This document shows, piece by piece, positions 36,859 to 46,033 of a DNA stretch of 64,000 nucleotides. Numbering within the stretch: position 1 is the first letter of the stretch; every line of letters begins with the position of its first letter. Made by a program: the position numbers and the translations under genes. The DNA is from Paenibacillus sp. FSL R7-0273. Its GTDB lineage: Bacteria; Bacillota; Bacilli; Paenibacillales; Paenibacillaceae. The stretch lies in NCBI RefSeq assembly GCF_000758625.1, contig NZ_CP009283.1:3855501-3919500 (forward strand), written 5' to 3'. The notes beneath the pieces were generated by a model, which saw nothing but the letters and a program-made list of their open reading frames with translations, searched no databases and was not told the DNA's origin.

Positions 36859-37536
36859 ATGGAAGCAACCTATGATTTGTTTACCATTAAGACGCAATGT
36901 ATAACCTTTGTGAATTACGCGTATCTCGGAATCGACAAATCCTCCCGTAAAGCTTTTGTTGTGGATCCATCCTGGGATGTTTCGCAGCTTGTACATAAAC
37001 TGAACGAGCATGGGGCAACGCTGGAAGCGGTGCTGCTCACCCACTCCCATTTTGACCATACAAATATGGTGAACAAGCTGGAAATGCTCTATCAGCCTAC
37101 CGTCTATCTTTCCAAAAGAGAGGCTGAGTATTACCGTTACCGCTGCAACCGGTTAAAAACCGTGGAGGACATGGAACGCATCCGTATCGGCGATACCCTC
37201 ATTAACTGTCTCGTCACACCCGGCCATACTCAGGGCAGCGTCTGCTATTGGGCCGGCGGTAATCTGTTCTCCGGGGATACAGTATTCATCGAAGGCTGCG
37301 GCTTGTGCGACAGCGAGGGCGGGTCGGCAGAGGATATGTATTACAGTATCCACCGGCTGATCTCACTAATCCCGGCCAATGTACAGGTGTACCCGGGACA
37401 TTCCTTCGGAGAGCCTCCCGGCAGGGAAATGAGCTATTTGTATAAAAAGAATCTTTATTTCCAGATTGATGATATTAATCATTTTGTAAAATATAGGAAC
37501 CGGAAGAACAATACCAGAATTTTTGATTTTAAATAA
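36859..37536 (+). CDS. BaeB/PksB-like metallo-beta-lactamase-fold hydrolase
   Basis: 225 aa from the ATG preceded by GAGGAGG at 36847-36853; an in-frame ATG at 36829 has no ribosome-binding site. The zinc-binding set of the glyoxalase II family is visible: THSHFDH (HxHxDH), TPGHTQG, FSGDTVF and PGHSFG. Homologous hydrolases open trans-AT clusters such as bacillaene (BaeB/PksB) and are thought to be thioester hydrolases, though their task is not firmly settled. It is the first gene after the internal promoter and directly precedes the AT/ER fusion. Family is confident, substrate is not. Confidence 0.88.
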   Translation: MEATYDLFTIKTQCITFVNYAYLGIDKSSRKAFVVDPSWDVSQLVHKLNEHGATLEAVLLTHSHFDHTNMVNKLEMLYQPTVYLSKREAEYYRYRCNRLKTVEDMERIRIGDTLINCLVTPGHTQGSVCYWAGGNLFSGDTVFIEGCGLCDSEGGSAEDMYYSIHRLISLIPANVQVYPGHSFGEPPGREMSYLYKKNLYFQIDDINHFVKYRNRKNNTRIFDFK

Positions 37537-37565
37537 AGAGATGTTCGATTCCGGGAGGTACAAAA

Positions 37566-40500
37566 GTGCAGAGCGAAACGGTTTTTATGTTCTCCGGACA
37601 AGGCTCCCAGTATAACAAAATGGGCCTTGAATTGTACGACGCAAATCCTGTCTTCCGCCAAACGATGGACCTGCTGGACGGAAGCTTCCGGGAATTGACC
37701 GGAAAAAGCGTTGTGGAAGAGCTTTATCATAATACCAAGCGGAAGGGTTCGCGGTTTGATGACATTTTTTATACGCATCCTGCTGTCTTCATGGTTCAAT
37801 ATGCACTGGCCGAAGCGCTGATCGCTGCCGGTGTCCGTCCCCGTCATGTCCTGGGCGTCAGCCTTGGAGAATACGTTGCCATGGCTGTTGCAAAGGTGCT
37901 GCCGCCGGAACGGGCGCTGAAGCTTATCGTCCAACAAGTGGAGCTGCTGAAGTTAACATGCACAACCGGTGCGATGATCGCCATCCTGGACAATGAGCGG
38001 CTGTACCATGAGCATACGGCGCTCAATGAGAATGCCGAGCTGATCGCTGTAAACTATGACAAGCATTTCACCGTTGCGTGCAGCCGGGAGCAAGCCGCGA
38101 ACATTCAGCAATTTTTAAAAGAAAAAAATACCGCCAGCCTGAAGCTGCCCGTCAATTATGCATTTCACTCCTCAGCCATCGACGGACTCCGTGAGCCGTA
38201 TTGCGGTATTTTGCACGGCTGTAGATACGGCTTACCTGAAATCCCGGTCTATTCAGCCATGACAGGCGGGAGCGTAAGACGTATCGGTGACTGCTTTCTC
38301 TGGGATGTGCTGAGACAGCCAATGAATTTCAGGGGCGCATTACAGGCTGCCGCAGATGGTAATCCGAAAGTTTTTCTGGATCTGGGGCCGTCAGGAACGC
38401 TGGAGAACTTCTGCAGGAATCTTCTGGCCCCTCCGGAATCCAAAAAAACAAAGTCCATCATTACCCCGATGGGCAGCGATCTGAAGAAGCTGAATGAGAC
38501 TATAGCTTTTTGCAGGCAGATGAACCTTACAAGGGATGGGGAGAAGGCGAAGATGAAAGCTTACTTATTTCCGGGGCAAGGCGCACAATCGGTTGGCATG
38601 GGAGGCTCGCTGTTTCAGGAGTTTCCGGAATATACCGCCGTTGCCGACAAGGTGCTGGGCTACTCAATTGAAGAGCTCTGCCTTAAGAACAGCGGCAAGC
38701 TGCTGGATATTACGGCTTATACACAGCCAGCGCTTTATGTGGTCAATGCACTGTCTTACCTGAAGGATCAGCAGGAGTACGGAGAAAGTCCCGATTTTGC
38801 TGCCGGACACAGTCTGGGTGAATACAGTGCTTTGTTTGCTGCAGGCGTATTTGATTTCGAAACCGGACTAAGGATTGTACAAAAAAGAGGCGCGCTGATG
38901 AATACGGCAACCGGAGGCGGCATGGCTGCCGTCATCGGCCTGACGGAAGAAGCGATCCGCGAGATTTTGTCCCGGTACGGACTGGACCGGCTTGATGTCG
39001 CCAACCTTAACACCCCTACGCAAATTGCCTTGTCCGGATTAAAGGAGGATATCCTGGCGGCCAAGGAGATTTTTGAGGGCAACGGCGCAGCAGCCTATGT
39101 GGTTTTGAACGTCAGCGGAGCGTTTCATTCCCGGTACATGCGCGATTCCGCCATGCAGTTCAAGCAGTTCCTCGAGCAGTTCAACTTTGCGGCACCGAAG
39201 ATGCCCGTCATTTCCAACCTGACAGCCAGACCCTACACTGTGAACAATATCGTTCATTACATGACCGAGCAAATGCTCAGCAGCGTAAAATGGACGGAAT
39301 CCGTACGCTATCTGATGGGGAAACATCCGGAAATAGAGCTGAAACAGCTCGGCCCGGGCCATGTAATCGCCGGTCTGGTCAGCAAAATTAAAAGAGAAGC
39401 GGAGCCGCTAATTATTCACGACGAAGAGTCTGCGGCAGATATCACCTTAGAGGAAACAGCAGTGTCTGCGGAGCTTACGGCCATTGAGCTTGTTCCCGAG
39501 GAAATGTCCGCCAATAAAGAGCCTGTGACCGAAGCGCCTGCGATATCCAAAGCCATGCCGGTACCTGCATATGAGGCTCCGGCCGATCCGGGTCCCTCTT
39601 TCATGGCCGGCGATCTTGAGCGCAAAGACGATTCAATTCCTGTAACAACGAATATTACATCTATTATTCCTGCAAGCATAGTTACATTGGCTGAGCCTCT
39701 TCACAGCGAAGCAGCAGCAGCTGTCACCGGAACAGGCTTAGGCAGCTCCGGCTTCAAGCGGCGTTACGGCCTGAAATATGCCTATGTCATGGGCGGCATG
39801 AACGGCGGAATTTCCTCTCAGGAGCTTGTAACGGCGGCGGCAAGAGCTGGCTGCCTCGCGTTTCTCGGAGCTGGCGGAATGTCTAAGCCGGAGCTGGAAG
39901 GCTCGATCCGCGGCATCCGCAGCGCGCTGGGGAACACCGGTACCTTTGGGGTAACCGTGATGTATCATCCGATCTATTCCGCCAGAGAGGAACGGCTGAT
40001 CGATACGCTGCTGCAGGAAAAAATTCAATTAATTGAAGCAACCTCCTACTTGACCCTAACCCCGGCTCTGGTGAAGTACCGTATTCTGGGACTTACTCAA
40101 GCTCCCGACGGAACGGTTCAAGCCAATAACCGGATTATAGCCAAGATCAGCCGCCCGGATATCGCCAAAATGTTCATGCTGCCGCCGCCGGAACGCATCG
40201 TCGAAAGGCTGCTGAATTCAGGAAGCATCACACCGGAGCAAGCAAAGCTGGCCAGGCTTGTGCCGGTGGCGGATGATCTTTGCGCCGCAGGCGATTCGGC
40301 CGGTCCGACAGATCAGGCCAATCTGCTAAGCCTGCTGCCGACTGTCATCCGCCTGCGGCGTGAAGTCTCGCGTGAGTTCGCGGCGGCAAGCGGCATCCAT
40401 ATCGGCGCAGCGGGGGGCATCGGAACGCCTGAAGCAGCGGCAGGAACGTTCCTGATGGGAGCTGATTTTATTTTGACCGGCTCAATTAATCAATGCACGG

Positions 40501-41054
40501 TGGAAAGCGGAGCCAGTGCTGAAGTTAAGGATGTGCTGGAGCAGGTCAATGTTTATGACATGGCCTATGTGCCTTCAGTTGAACTGTTCGAGCTGGGCGG
40601 CAAGGCGCAGGTCGTTAAGAAAGGCTTGTTCTTCTCGGCAAGAGCCAACAAATTATACGAGCTGTACCGGAATTGCGCTTCCATCGGCCAGCTCGAAGCC
40701 AAAACCAGAAGTCAGCTGGAGGATAAATATTTCGGCCGGACGATGACATCCATTCTTGAAGAATGCAAGCGGGAGATGGCTCCGGAGGAGCTGGCCTCCG
40801 TCAACGTTGATCCGAAGCAGCAGCTCGCTGCCGTCTTTAAATGGTATATCGAAAACGGCAGAAAGACGGCTACTTCCGGAGAAACCGCCAACAAGGTTAA
40901 TTACAGCATTATGTGCGGGCCGGCGGCCGGAGCCTTCAATCAATGGGTGAAGGGTACGCCGCTCGAAGCCTGGAGGAACCGCAAAGTCGGCGACATCGCC
41001 GCGAAGCTGATGGATGAAGCTGCCACTATAGCCAAAGGAGAGATTGCCCTGTGA
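37566..41054 (+). CDS. Trans-acting acyl hydrolase/acyltransferase/enoylreductase fusion (AT1-AT2-ER)
   Basis: 1162 aa, GTG start with GGGAGG 7 bases upstream. The first AT-fold domain has FSGQGSQ and GVSLGEY (Ser99), but lacks the His of GHSLGE and the Arg that binds the malonyl carboxylate (the region reads IVQQVELL), matching proofreading acyl hydrolases of the PedC type. The second has FPGQGAQ, GHSLGEYSA (Ser416), the Arg (IVQKRGAL) and GAFHS, so it should be the malonyl-CoA transferase loading the AT-less modules. After a low-complexity linker (about 640-720) comes a PfaD-like FMN enoylreductase (about 730-1155, with GLKYAYVMGGMNGG, GAAGGIGTPEAA and a GADFILTGS segment). Since no ER is present in cis, this domain is the source of any saturation. 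AT-AT-ER fusions are known from other trans-AT clusters such as mupirocin. Confidence 0.95.
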   Translation: MQSETVFMFSGQGSQYNKMGLELYDANPVFRQTMDLLDGSFRELTGKSVVEELYHNTKRKGSRFDDIFYTHPAVFMVQYALAEALIAAGVRPRHVLGVSLGEYVAMAVAKVLPPERALKLIVQQVELLKLTCTTGAMIAILDNERLYHEHTALNENAELIAVNYDKHFTVACSREQAANIQQFLKEKNTASLKLPVNYAFHSSAIDGLREPYCGILHGCRYGLPEIPVYSAMTGGSVRRIGDCFLWDVLRQPMNFRGALQAAADGNPKVFLDLGPSGTLENFCRNLLAPPESKKTKSIITPMGSDLKKLNETIAFCRQMNLTRDGEKAKMKAYLFPGQGAQSVGMGGSLFQEFPEYTAVADKVLGYSIEELCLKNSGKLLDITAYTQPALYVVNALSYLKDQQEYGESPDFAAGHSLGEYSALFAAGVFDFETGLRIVQKRGALMNTATGGGMAAVIGLTEEAIREILSRYGLDRLDVANLNTPTQIALSGLKEDILAAKEIFEGNGAAAYVVLNVSGAFHSRYMRDSAMQFKQFLEQFNFAAPKMPVISNLTARPYTVNNIVHYMTEQMLSSVKWTESVRYLMGKHPEIELKQLGPGHVIAGLVSKIKREAEPLIIHDEESAADITLEETAVSAELTAIELVPEEMSANKEPVTEAPAISKAMPVPAYEAPADPGPSFMAGDLERKDDSIPVTTNITSIIPASIVTLAEPLHSEAAAAVTGTGLGSSGFKRRYGLKYAYVMGGMNGGISSQELVTAAARAGCLAFLGAGGMSKPELEGSIRGIRSALGNTGTFGVTVMYHPIYSAREERLIDTLLQEKIQLIEATSYLTLTPALVKYRILGLTQAPDGTVQANNRIIAKISRPDIAKMFMLPPPERIVERLLNSGSITPEQAKLARLVPVADDLCAAGDSAGPTDQANLLSLLPTVIRLRREVSREFAAASGIHIGAAGGIGTPEAAAGTFLMGADFILTGSINQCTVESGASAEVKDVLEQVNVYDMAYVPSVELFELGGKAQVVKKGLFFSARANKLYELYRNCASIGQLEAKTRSQLEDKYFGRTMTSILEECKREMAPEELASVNVDPKQQLAAVFKWYIENGRKTATSGETANKVNYSIMCGPAAGAFNQWVKGTPLEAWRNRKVGDIAAKLMDEAATIAKGEIAL

Positions 41055-41305
41055 ATAAAGCGGAGATTAGCAAAGAGCAGATATTTGAAATTATGAAGGA
41101 TAAAATGCTGGACATCCTGCCTGATTTGGATGCACAACGGATCAGCAGAGAAGTGAGCATGAAGGATTTGGGGGCTAACTCTATCGACCGCTTCGATATC
41201 ATTTCCGATACGATGGACGAACTACAGCTGAAAATTCCGCTCGTCCAGTTCGGTAATCTTAAGAACATCGGAGAGGTTGTAGATTACCTGCATGAGAACC
41301 TCTAG
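41051..41305 (+). CDS. acpK: Stand-alone acyl carrier protein of the beta-branching cassette
   Basis: 84 aa, GTG start in a GTGA overlap with the AT/ER gene, preceded by AAAGGAGAG. The attachment motif is LGANSIDRFDI, typical of AcpK-like donor ACPs, with Asn before the Ser. Known role: it carries malonyl, which the next gene product decarboxylates to acetyl for the HMG-synthase step. Its position directly before the KS-like decarboxylase and HCS supports this. Confidence 0.88.
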   Translation: MNKAEISKEQIFEIMKDKMLDILPDLDAQRISREVSMKDLGANSIDRFDIISDTMDELQLKIPLVQFGNLKNIGEVVDYLHENL

Positions 41306-42596
41306 CGGCGGCTCCGCTTACCGGTTTCAGCAGCTCAGGCCGGTCGCCGTCACGGGGATCGGCCTGGCCGGAGCGGCGGGAAGCGATATCTCAAGCTTCG
41401 AACGGAATCTGCGGGAAGGGCGCAGTGCAATTGGTTATATGCACGGACTTACGTATCCCGGCGGCAAGCCGCTGATCGGAGCGGAGCTTGATGTGCAGCA
41501 GCTTCAAGAGGAATTTCACAGATACTTACCGCTTCTGAGCCGGCCCTCAGGCAGACTATTCAAAATTTCAGGCAAGTCGATTCAAGCTTCAGCCGTGGCT
41601 GGTGCGGAAGCCTGGAGCCGGGCCGGGCTTCACGAATACAGTCCTGCCCCTGAGCGAATCGGCATCATCGTCGCCGGCAGCAATATCTCCCCAGCCACCG
41701 GTTACTCGGCTTACGGAGAATTCGCTGAACAGCCCGGGCTGCTGCATCCCCGCTATGCCCTTAGCTATATGGATACCAACCAGATCGGCGTACTCAGTGA
41801 AATGTTCGGCATCCGGGGCGAAGGCATGACCGTCGGAGGGGCTTCTGCAAGCGGCAATGTAGCCATTTTGCAGGCCGCACGGTGGATTCAGCTCGGCATC
41901 GTGGATGTGTGCATGGTAGTGGGAGCCGCGGCGGATTTATCCCCGCTGGAGATTCAGGGCTACATCAACATCGGCGCCTATGGCGGAAACAGCTTCGACG
42001 GGGCTCCGCAGAAGGCGTGCCGCCCCTTTGACAGGGGCCACGAAGGGTTTATTCTAGGGCAGACCTCAGCCTGCCTCATCCTCGAAGGCGCGGACAGTGC
42101 CTATTCCCGCCAGGCGGAGGAGGTGGCAATCGTAGCCGGCGGCGCAGCGGCGCTTGACGGACACAGCCTGTCCGATCCCAATGAGGAAGGGCAGGCAGGA
42201 ACGATGGAGGAAGCGCTCCGCAGTGCGGGGCTGTCCGCCTCTTCCATTAACTATATCAATGCCCACGGAACCTCTACACCGCTCGGAGATATAACCGAGC
42301 TGGGCTCTATCCGGCGTGTATTCGGAGAACATCTGGAACAGGTGCGGATCAACTCAACCAAGGCGCTGACAGGCCATTGCCTCTATGCCGCCGGTGTAGT
42401 GGAGGCCGCCGCTGTCATCATTCAGATGCAGGGGGGATTTCTTCATCCGCAGATTAATTTAGAGGAGCCGGTAAGCATGGAGCACCGCTTCGCTTCACAG
42501 AAGGCGGAGGCGGCCGATATCCGGTATGCGCTGAGTAACTCATATGGTTTTGGCGGTATCAACACCGGGATTATTTTCAGGAAAGGATCGTGCTGA
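41292..42596 (+). CDS. pksF: Malonyl-ACP decarboxylase, KS with active-site Cys replaced by Ser (PksF-like)
   Basis: 434 aa; the start overlaps the preceding ACP gene by 14 bases. It has the KAS II fold, with NAHGTSTPLGD and TGHCLYAAG His motifs and a YGFGGINTG end. The nucleophile position reads GGASASGN, with Ser185 in place of Cys. In the PksF/BaeF family this substitution leaves decarboxylation but no condensation, so the enzyme converts malonyl-ACP to acetyl-ACP. It precedes the HCS gene, the known order of beta-branching cassettes. Confidence 0.92.
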   Translation: MRTSSGGSAYRFQQLRPVAVTGIGLAGAAGSDISSFERNLREGRSAIGYMHGLTYPGGKPLIGAELDVQQLQEEFHRYLPLLSRPSGRLFKISGKSIQASAVAGAEAWSRAGLHEYSPAPERIGIIVAGSNISPATGYSAYGEFAEQPGLLHPRYALSYMDTNQIGVLSEMFGIRGEGMTVGGASASGNVAILQAARWIQLGIVDVCMVVGAAADLSPLEIQGYINIGAYGGNSFDGAPQKACRPFDRGHEGFILGQTSACLILEGADSAYSRQAEEVAIVAGGAAALDGHSLSDPNEEGQAGTMEEALRSAGLSASSINYINAHGTSTPLGDITELGSIRRVFGEHLEQVRINSTKALTGHCLYAAGVVEAAAVIIQMQGGFLHPQINLEEPVSMEHRFASQKAEAADIRYALSNSYGFGGINTGIIFRKGSC

Positions 42597-43829
42597 ATGC
42601 GGACAGGAATTGAAAGCATTAATTTTTATGGAGGACCGGCATCGATTTCGGCCCGCAGCATCTTTGAAGGCAGAGGGCTGGATCTCAGCCGGTTCGACAA
42701 TCTGATGATGGACCGCAAATCGGTGGGCGTAGCATGTGAAGACGCCGTTACCAATGGAGTCAACGCCGCAAAGCCGATCATCGATGCTTTAAGCGATGAA
42801 GAAAAGAACCGGATTGAACTCGTCATTACGGCGAGCGAATCCGGCGTTGATTTCGGTAAATCCCTAAGTACATATATCCATGATTATTTGGGGCTTGGCC
42901 GCAACTGCCGCCTGTTTGAGCTGAAACAGGCGTGCTATGGGGGAACGGCGGGTCTGCACATGGCAGCGTGCTTCGTCGCATCCAATGTATCTCCGGGAGC
43001 AAAGGCGCTAGTAATAGCCACAGACGTGGCCCGTGCCGCTGCCAAAAGCACCTATGGGGAACCATCCCAGGCAGTAGGCGCGATAGCCATGCTGATCAGT
43101 GATAAACCGGATATTCTGGAACTGGATTTCGGGGCCACCGGACAATACAGCTATGAAGTGATGGATACTTGCCGGCCGCTCCCGGAGATCGAGACCGGAA
43201 ATCCGGATTTGTCCCTGTTGTCCTACCTCGATTGCCTGGAGAATTCCTATAAGAATTACAAGCAGAAGGTGGAAGGCGTTCATTTCCTGGAAACCTTCGA
43301 TTATCTGGCCTTCCATACGCCGTTCGGCGGGATGGTGAAGGGCGCGCACCGCAAGCTGATGCACGATGAAATGAAGCTCAGGGGAGCCGCTGTCCAGCAA
43401 GATTTTGACAAAAGAGTTGCTCCTGCACTCATCTACGGGATGCAAGTCGGTAATGTGTACTCGGCTGCGCTTTATTTAGGCCTATGCAGCCTGATTGACC
43501 ATGCGCCGGTGGACGACTACCGCAGGGTCGGGTTGTTTTCGTACGGCTCCGGCTGCTCCTCGGAATTTTACAGCGGAGTGATCGGGCCGGACTCAGCCGC
43601 TAAGCTGGGAGTGATGAACATCGGCGGGCAATTGGACAGCCGCTATGAGCTGAGCTTCGATGAGTATGAGCAGATTCTGGACCAGAATGTGGAGTGGCTG
43701 TTCGGGATCCGCGACAAGAAGGTAGATTTCTCCGGCTTCAGCCGGGTATACGAGCATTTTTTCAAAGGTAAGGGTTATCTTGTACTGACTGAAGTCGATG
43801 ATTTCCACCGGAAATACGCATGGAGCTGA
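42597..43829 (+). CDS. pksG: Hydroxymethylglutaryl-CoA synthase-like beta-branching enzyme (HCS)
   Basis: 410 aa, starting one base after the preceding stop codon ends. The HMG-CoA synthase catalytic residues are visible: Glu81 in TASESG, Cys113 in LKQACYGG and His240 in AFHTPFGG. It adds the acetyl unit from the donor ACP to a beta-keto group on an assembly-line ACP, giving a 3-hydroxy-3-carboxymethyl intermediate. The C-terminal part (GSGCSSEFYSG) is typical. Which module it acts on is not clear from the window; the only KR-less module here is the last one (KS | ACP-TE-MT), or the target lies upstream. Confidence 0.95.
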   Translation: MRTGIESINFYGGPASISARSIFEGRGLDLSRFDNLMMDRKSVGVACEDAVTNGVNAAKPIIDALSDEEKNRIELVITASESGVDFGKSLSTYIHDYLGLGRNCRLFELKQACYGGTAGLHMAACFVASNVSPGAKALVIATDVARAAAKSTYGEPSQAVGAIAMLISDKPDILELDFGATGQYSYEVMDTCRPLPEIETGNPDLSLLSYLDCLENSYKNYKQKVEGVHFLETFDYLAFHTPFGGMVKGAHRKLMHDEMKLRGAAVQQDFDKRVAPALIYGMQVGNVYSAALYLGLCSLIDHAPVDDYRRVGLFSYGSGCSSEFYSGVIGPDSAAKLGVMNIGGQLDSRYELSFDEYEQILDQNVEWLFGIRDKKVDFSGFSRVYEHFFKGKGYLVLTEVDDFHRKYAWS

Positions 43830-44617
43830 ACGGACTAATGACTTACCGCACGCTAGTGCTCAGCCATGTGTCTGAAGGCTTGTACAGCATCCGGCTAAGC
43901 CGCCCCGAGGACAAGAACAGCCTTACCGCGCCGCTTGTGGCCGAGCTCTTGCATGCCCTGGCTGCGCTTGACGAACGGGAAGAATGCAAAGCTATTGTGC
44001 TAGAGGGAACAGCGGGATTTTTCTGCACCGGCATGAATTTCCAGGCCTTTGATGAAGAAAACGGGAGTGAAGCGGGGCAAGCCGCTCCGGCTTCAGCCGA
44101 TTTTCTGCGCACGATGAAGACCATAAGCGGGCTGTCCAAGATCGTCATCGCCAAAGTGGACGGCCAGGCACTGGCCGGAGGAGTCGGGCTTGCGGCCGCC
44201 TGCGATTATGTTGTCGCTACGCCCCGTTCCACCTTTGCACTGCCGGAAGCCATCTGGGGACTTATCCCCGCACTGGTCAGCCCTTATCTGATCCGCAGGA
44301 CCGGTTACTGGCAGGCTTACAAAATGACCTTGACCACCTTGCCGCTGAGCGCAGAAGAAGCGCTGCACTGGCGTTTGGCGGATGAAGTATCTTCCGATCC
44401 CGATGCCGTAATTTCAAGGCTTTACCGGAGAATCATGCGTGTTGCCCCGGGAACCGTCCGGGAAATCAAAAGCTATTTCAAGCAGATGTGGATCATCAAC
44501 GAAACGATGGAGCAAACAGCGATCGCAGAGATCGACAAGCTGACGGCATCGCCGGAGGTCCGGGAGGGCATCCAAAACTATGTACGCTACAAACGGTTTC
44601 CGTGGGAGAAAGGATAG
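43820..44617 (+). CDS. pksH: Enoyl-CoA hydratase/isomerase, ECH1-type dehydratase of the beta-branch (PksH-like)
   Basis: 265 aa, overlapping the HCS gene by 10 bases. Crotonase features are visible: FFCTGMNF, ALAGGVGLAAACDYV and LPEAIWGLIPALVSPYLIRR, the last closely resembling PksH-type proteins. It should dehydrate the HMG-like intermediate to a 3-methylglutaconyl form. The decarboxylating partner ECH2 (PksI type), usually next, is absent; the next gene is a phosphopantetheinyl transferase. ECH2 may be encoded upstream of the window or be dispensable. Confidence 0.87.
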   Translation: MELNGLMTYRTLVLSHVSEGLYSIRLSRPEDKNSLTAPLVAELLHALAALDEREECKAIVLEGTAGFFCTGMNFQAFDEENGSEAGQAAPASADFLRTMKTISGLSKIVIAKVDGQALAGGVGLAAACDYVVATPRSTFALPEAIWGLIPALVSPYLIRRTGYWQAYKMTLTTLPLSAEEALHWRLADEVSSDPDAVISRLYRRIMRVAPGTVREIKSYFKQMWIINETMEQTAIAEIDKLTASPEVREGIQNYVRYKRFPWEKG

Positions 44618-44627
44618 GTGACCCGGC

Positions 44628-45434
44628 ATGCGGTACTCTTCATTTACTCGCCGTTATGCGGATTATTGGGCGGAGGGAGTATGGAATATAGCTTTTGAGC
44701 TGGAAGGTGTGGAGCCCTCCGCTTCTTTCCGACTGACTGTGGCTGCCCTTCCTCCTGAAGCGGCTGCGGCAGATTATCTGAGCCTGTCCGAACAGGCGGA
44801 GTATGCCCGCTTTCAATATCCGCGCCGCCGCTGCAGCTATTTACTGGGGAAGCTGTCCGCCAAGCTGGCACTGGCAGGAGAAGCTGATGATCTGTCCGCT
44901 ATCGCCATTGAACACGGCATAATGAACCAGCCCGTCGTCTCCGGCAGCTCCCGCAAAATCACGGTTACCCACTGCGACAGCCTTGGTGCGGCGCTTGCCT
45001 TTGACCAGCGGCTGCTTGCAGGGGTGGATATTGAGCTTATCAGCGAGCAGGCGAGGGACGCTTTGCGGAGGATTACTTCCGTAGAGGAGGAGCGCCTTAG
45101 CTCAGGACCTCAGCAGGATATGGGGCAGACCGCATTTCTGACCTTGCTCTGGACGGCAAAGGAAGCAATGTCCAAGGTGCTGCTGACCGGCTTTACGGTT
45201 GCAACCGAGCTGTTCGAGGTGAAGACGCTGGAGCGGAGGAAATATGGCGTTGTAGGACGTTTTTGCAACTTCCCGCAGTTCCTGTCACTATCTGTGCTGC
45301 GCGAGGAATATATATTCAGCATGGTACTGCCGGCAAAAGCCTTTGCCCCCGGAGAAGAGGACCGGCTGCTTGAGCGCATTCATAACAGTCTTCCGCAGCT
45401 TCCGGCAGGGCTGTATGCTAACGGACTCAAATGA
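44628..45434 (+). CDS. Sfp-type 4'-phosphopantetheinyl transferase
   Basis: 268 aa, ATG 7 bases after AGGTG. The Mg-binding GVDIE (Asp134, Glu136) and the WTAKEAMSK signature (Glu179, Lys183) are present, with an N-terminal RFQYPRRRCSYLLGKLSAKLAL block. It converts apo-ACPs and PCPs to the holo form using CoA. A dedicated enzyme fits the large number of carrier domains in the locus, including five stand-alone or fused carriers outside the PKS genes. Confidence 0.93.
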   Translation: MRYSSFTRRYADYWAEGVWNIAFELEGVEPSASFRLTVAALPPEAAAADYLSLSEQAEYARFQYPRRRCSYLLGKLSAKLALAGEADDLSAIAIEHGIMNQPVVSGSSRKITVTHCDSLGAALAFDQRLLAGVDIELISEQARDALRRITSVEEERLSSGPQQDMGQTAFLTLLWTAKEAMSKVLLTGFTVATELFEVKTLERRKYGVVGRFCNFPQFLSLSVLREEYIFSMVLPAKAFAPGEEDRLLERIHNSLPQLPAGLYANGLK

Positions 45435-45514
45435 CACTGCCGGAATGACAAAGCCCTTTGTTTATTTGGAGCACTTTAAAGGTTCAAATTCACAACCATT
45501 TGGGAGGTTCACTT

Positions 45515-46027
45515 ATGAAAAGTCTGGTGCTTTATACAAGTGTCTATGGAAGTACGCGGCAATATGCGGAATGGATTGCCAAGGAGCTTGGCGCGGCTCT
45601 GGCCGATATTGACCAGTTCGATTTGGCCGAGGCAGACGGGTATGACACCATTATTCTCGGCACCTATGTCCGGGTGGGCAAACTGGTGGCCGGTGATTAT
45701 CTGAAGAAAATCTGGCCCCGTATCCAGAATAAAAAAGTGATCCTCTTCTCCGTTTCCAAAACCCCTGTGGAAAGCGAAGCGGCAGTAAAAAACTACCATA
45801 AAAGCGTTCCCGAAAAAATCCGCTCTGCAATCCAATATTATCCGCTGGAGGGGCGGTTCGTGTTCGGGGAGCTGGCGGAGAAGGACAAGACTACGATGCG
45901 GATCGGACAAAAAATGACCCGTATTTTTATGGGCAAGGCGATGGCAGAGGAAATGGTGCGGGATTGCGACGATGTGCGTCCGGAGAACATCAAACCGATG
46001 TTGGACGCCTTACGCCGCAGCTCCTAA
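45515..46027 (+). CDS. Flavodoxin-domain protein (HemG-like family)
   Basis: 170 aa from the ATG with GGGAGG 7 bases upstream; an upstream in-frame ATG at 45458 lacks a site. The N-terminus LVLYTSVYGSTRQYAEWIA has the TxxGxT FMN-phosphate loop, then YDTIILGTYVRVG and VILFSVSKTP. The family includes flavodoxin-like protoporphyrinogen oxidases. In this cluster it could reduce the [4Fe-4S] cluster of the HemN-like enzyme at 57903 or serve another redox step; that link is inference. Confidence 0.8.
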   Translation: MKSLVLYTSVYGSTRQYAEWIAKELGAALADIDQFDLAEADGYDTIILGTYVRVGKLVAGDYLKKIWPRIQNKKVILFSVSKTPVESEAAVKNYHKSVPEKIRSAIQYYPLEGRFVFGELAEKDKTTMRIGQKMTRIFMGKAMAEEMVRDCDDVRPENIKPMLDALRRSS

Positions 46028-46033
46028 TCCTGC

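Noticed and set aside
43820-45434. A second crotonase (ECH2) in the beta-branch cassette
   Set aside because: Only one crotonase fold is present; the gene after it is clearly an Sfp-type transferase.
45484-45503. Short inverted repeat CAAAT/ATTTG before the flavodoxin gene
   Set aside because: The stem is 5 bases, there is no T-run and it is too close to the ribosome-binding site; not a convincing terminator or operator.
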